Assembly (NCBI RefSeq): GCF_000003815.2
Contig: NC_049991.1
Location: 5,235,302-5,299,301, forward strand
Length of the DNA: 64,000 nt
Reading direction: 5' to 3'
DNA from: Branchiostoma floridae
Lineage: Eukaryota > Chordata > Leptocardii > Amphioxiformes > Branchiostomatidae
A program made the position numbers and the translations under genes. Every line of letters begins with the position of its first letter. The first letter of the stretch is position 1. Under the pieces are notes generated by a model, which saw only the letters and a program-made list of their open reading frames with translations, ran no database searches and was not told where the DNA came from. Positions 33,109 to 45,199 of the stretch are shown here, in pieces.

Positions 33109-36100
33109 ATGCTCGCCGCCGTGGGAGTGTGTGTCGTTTTCGCGGGATTCTCCGCCGTCCTGTCGCAGCCTTTCAACGGGGTGCACTTGGAGCCAGACCA
33201 GAGCACAAGGTTGGATACTGATTAATTTACAAGGCTGGCTGCCATTGGTTCAGAGAGGGAGTGGTCACTGACCTAATCAGCATATTGTCAATCATTTTGG
33301 GCAATGGAAAAGCTTACTGCCAGACCAGAGCACAAGGCTAGACACTGATTGATTCACCGGGTTTGATGAAAAGGCCGGGCTGTGTCCCTGGCCTATCTAG
33401 CTGGCCTGGCTATCACGTCAGGTTACCGAGATCCCCCCCCATTCATACTCCCACAAATGGCAAGCCTTTCACAATCATGTCACTGCGTCCCCTAGCGGAA
33501 TGCAGGAAAATTACAGCCATAACGCTGTTGTGGTATAAAGGGATGTACTTAGCGTATTGTCAAGGTGCTAAGGCTATATATCCTCCAAAGCAGACATTAG
33601 GAACCCTCTAACTAGGAAAAAAGGGAGGATACACGCAGGAGATATCTCCTCTTATGCTGGGTATTTTTTCTTCAGTGTTTCCCTTGAGTTTCAACTGTTG
33701 AACTGAGCTTTGGAAGGGCGTTTGAGTGATTACAATAAGGCAGATTTTGAGGAATGTTGTTTGTCTTTCATTTTTTTTTACTTTCCAGAGTTCCTGATGG
33801 CTGGAGGCGGATTGAGCGGGTTGGAGAGAGTGAAAGTGTTTTGCTGACCTTTGCCCTGAAGCAGCAAAACCTGGACAAACTGGAGAAGCTGTTCTGGAGG
33901 GGGTCAGACCCAGAGGATGAGAGATATGGTCTGTCTGTAGTCTCAAAGTGTCTTAAAGTTTCTATGTCTTAGATCCCTGTCAAAGTACTAGTGGCCTTTA
34001 TATTGGCACCAAATCTGTGGTGTCATGTTGACATAATGGCTGAATGTTTGGCCCAGAACAAAGGGTCTTGAGTTCAAATCCCCTGACATGCCACTAATGC
34101 TGGGCCCTTATGGGAAAGCCACACTTAACACAAATTTTCTCACTTCACTCAGTTGACAATGATTACCTGAGGCTTTAGTAGGATAGGACATTAGATATAT
34201 GGAGACCCAGTGTTTGAGGAGAGTCCGATCAGCCCTTGATAGTAAGATATTGTGTAACACAGGCTTTGTAATGCAGCATTTAGTACAACTCTTTCTTTAA
34301 TGCAGCACTCTTACAGTACCCAGTGGAATCATTAAAGATTTGACAATGTCTTTCTTATAATCATAAGAATGACAGAGATAATTGGACCACTCCTCCTTTA
34401 ATGTACTTTTCTGTGCAGGGCACTCCAGGATATTTAACAATCAGATTAAATTTAAAGGGTTTTCATTTTGCCCTGCAGCAGCGCCGCGGTTGCCCTGATC
34501 TGAAGGTCTAGTTCACTATGTTTAACCGAGTAGTGCGACTGCAGCCTAGGTTAGGTTGGTCTTTTACCCTGACCTTAGATGACCTTAATCTCCAAGCAGA
34601 TCTTGTATGGTATGAGATAGTACAATGTATCATTAAAGTTGGGGAAGGAGTGCAGAGGCAATTTACTCCTCTGCCGACTAAACTCCTTCCCCTGCTTATG
34701 ATTCTTATGTCATGCAAGATCTGCTTGGAGATTAAGATGACCTATGGTTTGACTTCATCTTCTGTTTGCTTGACGTTGACATCTCTTGTTACCAGGCAAG
34801 TACCTGAGTCTAGAAGACATCACTTCCCTGGTGGAGCCATCCAAGGAGACTGTGGAGATGGTGGGGAGGTGGCTGAGGGGGTCAGGGGTCACGGACTGTA
34901 CCACTGTCCTCACCAGGGACTTTGTGGAGTGTTCTATGCCAGCAAGGTAAAAAAAAAGGTGCACTGGTGCAGGTAACATTAAAAATTACCTGCACCAGAC
35001 AAATTTTACCTGCACCACTCTGAATTTGAAAGAGTATGCCTTAGATCGTACTAAAATTGTTGAAGAATTGCTATTCTTCTTTTGTACTTTATAGGTGGTA
35101 ACAGCCAATGAAGCTAATAACAATCCACATATACCTACATGTACATAATATGACATTTATGTATAAAACCCAGTACATGGACCAGTGTAGGTTAGATGCA
35201 GGTAGACAGCAGAAATTCCTGCACAGCTCCAATTTTACCTGCACTAACCTGCATATGTAGGTGGTATTTCGAGCCCTGGTAATGGGAAACAAAGACAACA
35301 ATGTACACATTTATGAAGGTTAGACAGTCAAGTACATAATATTTGAACTTCTTTTTGAAGGCAATTCCATCTATACAACTAGATGAAAATTGGATATTTG
35401 CTTCCAGACGTTTCAAGTGATATCCATCACTGGAATAAGATTGTCAGAAAAGTGTTATATGATAAATATCTGATTTTTATCCAGTTGTGGAGATTGAATT
35501 GCCTTCAGCTAGCAATGCACACAGTTTTACCATGGTTATTCTTTTAAAAAAATTGTCCTATTTGCTTTTAATTTAAACATGTCTTTTCAAATTGTCTGTA
35601 GGAAAGCAGAGAGGCTGCTGGGAGGAGTGAAGTTCCACAGGTACACTGATGGGAAGCAAACAGTCATCAGGTCTGAGGTAAAATACCTCGTACCCAGACA
35701 CCTCAAGGACCATCTGGACTTTGGTAAGAAAATAACTTTAGGGCCATATCTCTACCTGTTTGTGTGTGTGTGTGTGTATGTATATGACTATTTTTCTCCT
35801 CATCCCTATTCTCATTGGCAAAAATAATTTTTTCCCATCATCTTGTACAAATATCTATCATTTCATTTTATGGACATTCCTTTATAGTGATCCTTTACAA
35901 CCTGTTTTTGTCTGTCAAGATGGACCAAATTGTCTTAGGTATTAGTTTCATCATATGCAAAAAATGGAAGAGGAATGTTTTAAGAAAAGAAATTAATCAA
36001 ACGTGCCATTGTAGATGCGGCGAACCCTTAACAAACTAAGTCCTGGAATATTAATGGCACTGTTAGTGACTGTCAGACAGCACTGTTTTGCCTCTGATCA

Positions 36101-39100
36101 GGGGCTGTCAGTGACTGTATCAGCCTCTAATTATTCACAAAATATGCAAATTTTCAGTCGTAGAAACAGTCGTTAAATCATGACTGACAGTCATAGATTC
36201 TCAGTGGCTGACAGTCGTAGGACAGTCGTAAAACAGTCGTTGAATCATGACTGACAGTCGTGGATTCCCAGAGGCTGACAGTCGTAGATATGCTCTTACA
36301 TAACAAAACACTTCTGCTCATGTACTAGATTTCGGAGGTAAAAATTATACAAAAACTGAACAATAGAAAGATTTTGGCTAACTAGGCTCTATCTACATAG
36401 AGTACAGAAATTTATGCAACTGCAGAATGCTTCAAAAAGTAACAGAAGCAGAAACATTTATAGACAAGAATGGGGCATCGTCAATACCTCCTCTGTCATT
36501 GATTTGACAATTTTAAAATGCTTATGTAATATGAATTTCCGAAACCACAACCAAATAAGTCTCTTAAAGAACAAGACAACAACTGACTGTACACAAATGT
36601 ACATGATTGTGGTTAATTCTGTACCTATTTGTTTAAGGCACCCAGTACCCAGTCTATAGCACAGTCTGCCAAATTGCCCCCCTCCCAACAATTGTCAAAA
36701 TTCAAAATGTGGCCATTTGTCACTAATATCTTACCTCAGAAACATGATGTACACTTTCCCCCACATCCACAGTACTTCCAAACAATAGTTATGGCAATTA
36801 ATCTCCTTTCCAAGCTGAAAAGTCTGGGAGATGGAGGCCTGGATACAGTGTAAATATCCCTGCTATCCATTAATTTCCTCAAAAACCTAACTGTAAAATT
36901 CAAAATTTCCAGCAAGCAATTAAGGAGCTGATACCTGATTCGCTAGATGCCTAATTAATACAAGACTGTGATTGGCCATGGCTGACAGTGGTGGGACTGT
37001 CATCGACAGTCGTATTTTCAGGCCTGTCAAGACAGTCCTGATCAGTTCAGAGCGCTTTCAGGCCTGTCAAGACAGTCCCAGATCAGTGCAGAGCCCGATT
37101 TGTACTTGCCAGACGTATTTCAGGCCTGCCAGTGGAGCTCTTCTGCTGATTTACGTCTGAAATGCCACTGTCAGTGCCTGTCCAGCCACTGACAGTGGCA
37201 TTCCAGGACTGATGGTTTGCTACGGGAAACCATTGCATTGAAGCACTTCAAAAAAATACTTCTTAACTTAAGAAGAAAAGAAATGACAAGTATTCATTTC
37301 AAACAACAGCAGTCATCACTGTCCCTTAGAATAGGTGCCCTTCCATTGGTTGTTGTGTTAAAAACAGCTTTGTTGATACATTTAGTTGTATAAATAATTT
37401 GAATGAAGATAGATACCTTTTTGTATGATTTACACAATGAAAAACATTGTGTTATTGTGGATTCATTCGATCAGACTTAGTATAGCTTTCAATTTAGGCT
37501 AATAATAATGTAAAAATGGCTTTAAATTGCAACCATCCTTTCCACCCCCACACCCCCTACCAGTTGGTGGAGTCCACAGGTTCCCCTCAGGGTTCAGACT
37601 TCAGGTGAAAGAGAAGATTTACCAACCAAACTTCCACCTGGGGGTGTATCCAAGCATCATCCGGGGAAGGTACAACTTATCGGAGACTGACGTGGGCTCT
37701 GATCCCAAGAATGCCCAAGCTGTAGCCCAGGTGAGTACCAATCCACTGTCTTTTATTAAAATGCAATATACATGTTGCTGCAGTTTTCCTCAATTTCTGC
37801 TAGGTGGCATCCATACCTTATGGTAGTCAATTACACATTTGTAGACCTAGGTGAGAAATGTTCTGTTAAGTTTTTTTCTGAAGGGCACAACATCTAGCCA
37901 GAAGTTGACCTCTCTATCTCACCATTTGATGCTTTTGACACATACATTCAAGTATATAGTATGTATTTGACTCAAATGATTTTCAAATTTCATATTCATT
38001 TTCACAGTTTCTTGAGCAGTTCTACCATGCCACCGATCTGGAAGAGTTCATGCGCCTGTGGGGGGGAGGCTTCCCCCACCTGACAAAGACTGACAAGGTG
38101 GTAGGTCCCGACAGCGGGGGTGCCGGGTTGGAGGCCAGCCTGGATGTGCAGTACATCATGAGCAGTGGTGCCAACATATCAACATGGTTCTGGAGTACTG
38201 CAGGTCAGTATTATCAGCTACTTCCTGCAATGTACTCCTAGCTGCAGTTCATATTCATTCTACAAGGTGACATGCATTCCTTATGGATGTGTAGTACATT
38301 ATGAGCAGTGATGCCAAAATATCAACATCATGGTATTGCAGTACTGCAGGTCAGTATGTGTTATGTCTAGTACCCGTTTATAAGCCAGTACATGCAGTGT
38401 TCATGTAGTTCCAGTTCACATCCATTCAGCAAGGTGGCATGCATTCCTCATGGATGTGCACTTCACCCTGTCTGCAGACTGTATGTAACATGTAACATGT
38501 AACTGTACTGTGTACCACAGGTCGACATGAGTCCCAGGAACCGTTCCTGGTGTGGCTGACAGGCATCAGTAACATGACATCAGTACCCTGGGTCCACAGT
38601 GTGAGCTATGGGGATGATGAGGACTCCCTGTCTACAGACTACATGCAAAGGATCAACACAGAGTTCATGAAGGCTGGCACCAGGGGACTCACCATTCTGT
38701 TTGCTTCTGGTGGGTTATGGTAGTTCACCTTTATCTGTGGGGTAACCTTTATCTGTTGTTTTGTTTTATAGGGATCATATCAAGTCAAGGGATGGTGGTT
38801 TTAAAGTCAAATATTTTGAAAATATTGCAAAACTATGGTCCATTAACTTATGATAATAATGATAATGCCAGTTCTTAGTTATAGATGGGCAGAAAAATAC
38901 ACAGTCACTGTCATCGATAATCAAATCAGTGTACTCCATTGACTTGATATCCCTAGATATCTTGTTTTTAATAACAATGGATAAAGGTGAACCACTTGTG
39001 TTACAGGAATTTTGGAGTGTATTGGGTTTGCTGTTAACTGATGTATACATTTCCACTGCTTTCAAATTATGTTGCTGATTTCTAATCATTTTGGATACAC

Positions 39101-42079
39101 ATATTTCCTCTTTGCTAAATTTTCTGTTACTGTTATTGTAAACTAGTACATAACATTGCAAAATTACCCACTCTTATAGTCTGTAGTTTCTGAATTTGTG
39201 TCAATTTATGAAATTATGCAGATATATCTGAATCAGATACACTCAAAGCTTTAATGTAATGTTTTTCCTTAACCTCAGTAACTGCACTTGCCTGTGACGA
39301 AATGCCATTGATAAAGATTAGCACATATATTAGATGTTTACTTGTCATTTGCTAAAACCTGAAGCTTGTGTTGAATACAGGGGACAGTGGTGCAGGGTGC
39401 AGAGAAGTCTCAAAAGACACTAATGTCTTCAGGCCCAGCTTTCCTGCATCAAGGTAAGACAGAATCTTTTTCATTGGAATTATTCATTTTAGCTTAATTA
39501 GAAATATTCTATGATTAACTTTAAGTTTAAAATGACTTAAAAGGACATTAAGTTTGATATGCAGACATTGCTGTAAACTTTTAAACTTTTGCAGAACGAT
39601 ATCATTCACCATTTGAGTACAAATGCACATCACCAGGAATTGTGGGTAAACCCTGTCAGGATCAGGGACAGGGAAACAAAGCAAGCATCAGGGACAGGGA
39701 AACACAATCAGCACCAGGGACAAGGAAACACAGTCAGTACCAGGGACAGGGAAACACAGTCAGCACCAGGGACAGGGAAACACAGTCAGCACCAGGGACA
39801 GGGAAACATTGTCAGCACCAGGGACAGGGAAACACAGTCAGCACCAGGGACAGGGAAACACAGTCAGCACTAGGGACAGGGAAACACAGTCAGCACCAGG
39901 GACAGGGAAACACAGTCAGCACCAGGGACAGGGAAACACAGTCAGCACCAGGGACAGGGAAACACAGTCAGCACCAGGGACAGGGAAACACAGTCAGCAC
40001 CAGGGACAGGGAAACACAGTCAGCACCAGGGACAGGGAAATACAGTCAGCACCAGGGACAGGGAAACACAGTCAGCACCAGGGACAGGGAAACACAGTCG
40101 GCACCAGGGACAGAGAAACACAGTCAGTACCAGGGACAGGGAAACACAGTCAGCACCAGGGACAGGGAAACACAGTCAGCACCGGAGACAGGGAAACACA
40201 GTCAGCATCAGGGACAGGAACATTCAGTCAGCTTCAGGGACAGGCAAACACAGAGATTCATTTTGTTCTATTTTGCTGAACTCCCAAAAAATCAAAGCTA
40301 TTTTATCTCCAGTGCAAAAATCAAACCAAAGTAAACCCTGTCTAAAGTGTCTTGTTTTTCCAGCCCATATGTGACCACAGTTGGAGGAACCATGTTTCAC
40401 TCACCATATGAGGTTGGAGACGAGGATGCAGACTACATCAGTGGGGGAGGGTTCAGTAACATCTTTGACATGCCAGACTACCAGGTAAGAGTTCTTAGCT
40501 ATTTTATATTCATCCATAGTTACTTGCAGCCAGGAATAATTACATAGATTATGAATCATTTTAAACTTATGATAGGGATTTTCTTGACTGTTCAACTCAT
40601 CACAGACGAGTGCAGTGGAGAGTTACCTGAACAAGAGCACCAAGTTACCGCCGAAATCATATTACAACGCGACAGGCCGAGCGTACCCGGACGTCGCTGC
40701 CCTGTCCGACAACTACTGGGTCGTCATGGACCTGATACCCACCCCCTTTATCTCTGGAACCTCTGTAAGTTTTCTTTTGGAAATTTTGTAATGTTTCTTT
40801 TGGAAATTCTGTAGGCTTTAGATTGGAAATTTTGTAAGGTTTCTTTTGGAAATTCTGTAGGTTTTCTTTTGGAACTTCTGTAGGTTTTCTTTTGGAACTT
40901 CTGTAAGTTTAATTTTCTTTTCGAGATTCTGTAAGTTTTGAATTTCCCTAATGTAAATTACTATAGAGGAACATCTTTAAACCTAATATGTAATAAATTA
41001 TACAATTCGCCCAATTTCTGTCTGGCATTTACAGAATTCTCAAGACTTCTGGCTGCGCTGACATTCTCAGAATTCTGCCCATGTCCCTGTAAACGTCTAA
41101 TTGATAGCTATACCTTGTGTTACATCATACTTGAAGACATCATCAATCAATGTTCACAGATTTCTAGATTCAGACTGCTCTTCTGGATTTATAGTGTAGC
41201 CTGTTGTGTCAATGTTTGGTAATGTTGTTTGTCCTAATATTTTCTCAACCATACTCAGGCTGCTACTCCAGTGTTTGCTGGGATTCTGTCCCTGATAAAT
41301 GACCTGAGGTTCCAGCAAGGGAAGCCTGCTCTGGGATTCTTCAACCCTTTACTGTACAAGTCTGGATGGGAATATCTATATGATGTGAGTACTTTGTAAT
41401 TTGCCTTTAGGCCACAGCAAGTAAATTTTATGGATGACATCCTCTGCAGACTGCAAAAATAGTGCAATAGGGCGAAAAAAAACAAGATGGGTAAAAAAAA
41501 CAAGATGGCTACATTTCCAAAATAGGCCCCGTATTGACACTAGTGTGGTAGACTGGTATCACTAACAAAGCTGCTAACTACACTTATGGCTTCTACTTAT
41601 GCCACTTTTATAACTATCCAACTAGTTTAACTTCTACAACTGCAGTCTTGGGTACCTAACAAGTGTAACTTTTACAAGTAATCCTTAGGCTACAACACAA
41701 CATATTTTTGCTCATTTTGGTAATTTTTCGTCATGTTGACCATCTCCAAAAAAGAAAAGATATCTTGTTTTTTTTTCTGAAATCAGGCGAAAATTAATGA
41801 GTGCGCGGATGTCATCCATAAAATTTACTTGCTGTGGCCTTATTGGAATAACAGAAAAAAAATCATTTTAAAAAGGTCTTTGATTACCTAAGGTTGGTAT
41901 ACAATAATGACGTTGACGATGTTGAAGTTGTTTTTTTTTATTGACAGGTGACCGTGGGTTGTAACCTGGGTTGTCTGGACGACCTGACCAACCTCCAGGG
42001 GTTCTGCCCCACGGAAGGCTGGGACCCTGTCACTGGGTGGGGCACCCCCAACTTCACCCTGATGAAGAAACTGGTCTAA
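33109..42079 (+). CDS. TPP1: TPP1, lysosomal tripeptidyl-peptidase 1 (sedolisin, S53), 12 coding exons
   Basis: This is a lysosomal serine protease that removes tripeptides from protein N-termini. Coding exons: 33109-33209, 33789-33928, 34796-34946, 35602-35723, 37564-37730, 38008-38203, 38521-38709, 39381-39453, 40364-40484, 40606-40764, 41259-41384, 41948-42079. They total 558 aa plus stop; human has 563. Residues 1-19 are a signal peptide ([19 protein letters not shown]), followed by the inhibitory prodomain. The mature enzyme should start near the [16 protein letters not shown] stretch. The catalytic Glu269 and Asp273 lie in EASLD, oxyanion Asp357 in FASGDSGAG, and Ser473 in SGTS, matching human 272/276/360/475. 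The C-terminus keeps GCNLGC and [13 protein letters not shown] for calcium and disulfides. An enzyme with every catalytic residue present is expected to be active. A poly(A) signal AATAAA occurs at 43143-43148. Neighbouring GNPTG also serves lysosomes, probably by coincidence. Confidence 0.96.
34031..34200 (+). mobile_element. Diverged tRNA-derived SINE, TPP1 intron 2
   Basis: GGCTGAATGTTTGG resembles a decayed A-box and GAGTTCAAATCCCC a B-box. GGGAAAGCCACACTTAACAC then aligns with the central block of the SINE at 19943-20371. Confidence 0.55.
34962..35258. mobile_element. TIR-like repeat with TTACCTGCACCAG ends, TPP1 intron 3
   Basis: It opens with a tight hairpin, CTGGTGCAGGTAA and TTACCTGCACCAG with a 9 bp loop, and contains further TTTTACCTGCAC copies up to about 35258. 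It starts only 16-20 bp after the exon 3 donor. Confidence 0.6.
35357..35509. mobile_element. Small MITE with GAAGGCAATTC ends, TPP1 intron 3
   Basis: The left end TGAAGGCAATTCCATCT and the right end AGATTGAATTGCCTTCA are inverted. The element is about 150 bp and non-coding. It lies about 90 bp before exon 4. Confidence 0.65.
36039..37210. mobile_element. TIR element of about 1.17 kb with TGACAGTCGT subrepeats, TPP1 intron 4
   Basis: The ends AGTCCTGGAATATTAATGGC and GACAGTGGCATTCCAGGACT are inverted. Both subterminal regions carry repeated GACAGTCGT or GACAGTC motifs, as seen for transposase binding sites. No transposase frame was found. Confidence 0.75.
39656..40252. repeat. 26 bp minisatellite (CAGGGACAGGGAAACACAGT...), about 23 units, TPP1 intron 8
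   Basis: The unit CAGGGACAGGGAAACACAGT plus CAGCAC repeats with a few substitutions. Because the unit length is not a multiple of three, the translated frames cycle ([20 protein letters not shown]) and stay open. They are not genes, as they lie between splice-defined TPP1 exons 8 and 9. Confidence 0.95.
41408..41842. mobile_element. 435 bp TIR element filling most of TPP1 intron 11
   Basis: The termini TAGGCCACAGCAAGTAAATT and AATTTACTTGCTGTGGCCTTA are inverted and extend to about 34 bp each (through TTATGGATGACATC). The interior matches 44525-44822. Non-autonomous. Confidence 0.85.
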
Positions 42080-43420
42080 ACAAACCGTTACACTTGAAAT
42101 ATAACAATATGTGTAATAAGACAAACGTTTTGGTCATGGTTAGTTCTGACATTTTCTTTCATGGCTCAGAAGAAAACAATTCTTGGATGGCAGTTTGTGA
42201 TGTATATTACACACAGTCATATATTAGATAACTTCAACCCAAAGGCCACCATGTTTTGAATAAGATGATTAATCAAAACTAAGAGAATAGATACATCATC
42301 TGTAACATGCATATGTCAGATAGCCAGGTCACAGTTCAAGACATTAGAATACCTTACCATTCACTGTAGTGGTCTTATGGTACACAAAGAAATGGGGAGA
42401 GTTGATGTTAGATGTAAAGTGTAACAACTTTTGTTAAACATTTAGGAGTCTGTTATGGCAACCTGTACTTTCAGAAGATCTGAAAAAGAGCAAAAAGAAT
42501 TCCTGTGATCAGTGTGCTGCTATATTTTGTATAATCATGTCCTTGAAAAAGAATTTAGACCCCTTTGCAACATGAACAATTATGAGTGTTAATTTTGTCA
42601 GTATCATGTATTGTAAATGTGGTATGAGCACAGTTTCTTGAAATACACCAACGTTTCAGGTGTGTTTTGACGACTGAAAAAACTATCAAATCTAACATAG
42701 CTCAAAGTAATTTTCAAAGCCATGTGTGAATTTGAGACTCAATTTGCATTATAGGTAATAGTGAAAAGAAAAGATTTTGCTTACACTTTTAACGTCAGAC
42801 AGCCTTGTGTCAAACAATATCAATTACATATTAGTTGGACTTTCTATAACATGTTAAGATAAGATATACACAGTCATGTAAGTGTTAAGTCAAGTCAAGT
42901 TTCAGACAATTTTTTTCAAACCCATTCCTGTTTGTGAAATGAGTACAAGGTCGCCTGCCCAAAGAAGGCTACTTATGGGAATATCTTTTAGGATTACGGG
43001 GTTGCATAATGGCGATGCTAATGTATCTGGAAGACCGTTGACAAATTAAAGTATGCTGCTTTTTTTGACATTATTAACTTTGATTTCTAGAAGTCAAAGA
43101 TGCCAATCAAGAGGTCCTTGTATCCGTATCTTTCAACACGGAAATAAAAGGACAGCGCATGTTTCTATGGAGATATCACAATGACTGAATTTTTATTTCT
43201 TAAAGCTTATCTATAATAAGTATATAATTCTGTTGCATGAATGGTGCATTTGGTAAGTCTTATGTATGTCAGGCTAGAGGGGAGGAGGTACTTTTCTGGC
43301 CAGTATGCTCACTGTCAAACATTCACTATCAAATTAATAACTTGACACGGACATCCCTGTAGAAATGGGACTTGCAAAATGACCTCCACTTGGACATGTA
43401 ACCATTGGCATATAAATATA
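42080..43420 (+). other. TPP1 3' UTR and downstream spacer
   Basis: No gene recognised. AATAAA at 43143-43148 is the best poly(A) signal for TPP1. Confidence 0.5.
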
Positions 43421-43423
43421 TTT

Positions 43424-44508
43424 ATGTCATACCTGTGACTCGGAAACGTTCGATACGGGTATTCCGGACCATGTGATAACTTTCCGTATCACACAGGCTC
43501 GAAGTTGTATCATACGGGCTCCATTCGAATAAATCGAACCATTTCGAACGGGCACGGTTGACAATTTGAATACCTGATTCAGACGTTGGAACATTGCTGT
43601 TGTAACACTTTTTGTTCGAGAACACCAAATTTGTTCAACTACTGGCGCATTTTGCATCAAAACATGGGTTTTCTCAGGTGGGTATGACATAAATGAAATA
43701 CAACACGGTGTATTCCGCATCACCCTCAGTCCCAGCCCTCCCGCGGGTCGGATAACCTTCCGTCCTTCGGGCGATCTGACCCGCGGTCGGGCTGGTACCT
43801 CGGGTGATACGGAATACACCGTGTTGTATTCTATATTTATGTCATACCTGTAAGGCGAAAACGTTCGATACGGGTGTTCTGGACCAGGCCGTACGTTTCC
43901 CTATCGCACAGGTTCGAAAGGCGTATCACACAGGCTCCATTCGAATAAATCGAACTGTTTCGAGCGGGCCTGTTGGCAATTCGAATACCTGATTCGGACG
44001 TTGTAACACTTTTTGTTCCAGAACACCAAATTTGTACAACTACTGGCGCATTTTGCATCAAAACATGGGTTTTCTCAGGTGGGTATGACAAATGAAATAC
44101 AACACGGTGTATTCCGCATCACCCTCGGTCCCAGCCCTCCCGCGGGTCGGATAACCCTCCGTCCTTCGGGCGATCCGACCCGCGGTCGGGCTGGTACCTC
44201 GGTGATACAGAATACACCGTGTTGTATTCTATATTTATGTCATACCTGTGACGCGAAAACGTTCGATACGGGTGTTCCGGACCGGGCCGTACGCTTCCGT
44301 ATCGCACAGGTTTGAAAGGCGTATCACACAGGCTCCATTCGAATAAATCGAACTGTTTCGAGCGGGATGGTTGGCAATTCGAATACCTGATTCGGACGTT
44401 GGAACATTGCTGTCGCAATACTTTTTTGTTCGAGGGCACCAAATTTGTTCGCGCTGATACCTTGGGTGATACGGAATATACCGTGTTGTATTCTATATTT
44501 ATGTATTG
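43424..44508. repeat. Tandem array, 2.6 units of about 400-415 bp, each holding a long foldback
   Basis: ACGTTCGATACGGG recurs at 43446, 43861 and 44259. In units 1 and 2 a foldback (43681-43848 and 44082-44246) has arms GGTATGACATAAATGAAATA / ATTTATGTCATACC and ATACAACACGGTGTATTCCG / CGGAATACACCGTGTTGTAT. An inner GC-rich stem follows (CCCGCGGGTCGGAT / ATCTGACCCGCGG). Unit 3 keeps only the right arm. Confidence 0.9.
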
Positions 44509-44524
44509 TAAGCTGCACGTGCAC

Positions 44525-44822
44525 TGGTGTAGTAGAAGTGATACTAGTGTGGTAGACTGGTAGTACTTACCATTGCAACTTGGCAACTACACTCATGGCT
44601 TCCACACTGGTGCCACATTCACAACTATCCAACTGGTTTCACTTCGACTACAGCCATGGTTACCTCGCTAGTGTCACTTCTACAAGTATCTAACAACACA
44701 TTTGCCCATTTTGATAATTTTTCATCATGTTGAAAATCTCAAAAGAAGAATTTTTTTCTGAAATCAGGCCAAAATTAATGATGGTGCTGATGCCGTCCAT
44801 GCAATTTACTTACTGTGACCTA
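44525..44822. mobile_element. Second copy of the TPP1-intron-11 TIR element
   Basis: GATACTAGTGTGGTAGACTGG, AACTATCCAACTGGTTTCAC and GAAATCAGGCCAAAATTAATGA align with 41530-41800, with the right end decayed to CAATTTACTTACTGTGACCT. The left TIR is missing. Confidence 0.75.
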
Positions 44823-45199
44823 GATAAAACCTACTCAAATTTACAAACGTGATGTGACAGTCTTTTAGCGAACTTGCACATTTCAGTTTGTGGTTGATTT
44901 ATTCATAATATCCCCAAAGCCTATTTTTTTTCTAATTGTCATCGCATTGCACATAACACATACATACAAATGTAAAACAAACAGAAGAACAAGAGTTCGT
45001 AGACCTCAGGCCTGCATGTATTGTTTTGGATAATGTTGATATGTTGTGTGCTATGAGGTTTGTTGTTAAGGTGGGTGGGTATGGTGTTGATTGTGTCTGT
45101 GTCTGAATTTACTTGAATTTACCTGAATGTACCTGAACTGCAGAGACTCCGTGGCCTGCAGTCAGGAGCTTGAAGGCTGGTAGCCCTCTGTTGCTCCTC

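Noticed and set aside
32985-33221. Upstream plus-strand frame starting MAVAGRL as an alternative TPP1 start
   Set aside because: Out of frame with TPP1; the ATG at 33109 gives a proper signal peptide and correct phase into exon 2.
39656-40252. Regularly spaced repeats resembling a CRISPR array
   Set aside because: Units are contiguous with no unique spacers, and the genome is animal; it is a minisatellite.
39589-40334. Plus-strand frames of 156-230 codons rich in [10 protein letters not shown]
   Set aside because: Artefacts of the 26 bp minisatellite in TPP1 intron 8; the repeated peptide follows from the DNA repeat.
43427-44586. Several overlapping 60-155 codon frames on both strands
   Set aside because: They come from tandem 400 bp repeats and show no domain or consistent codon use.
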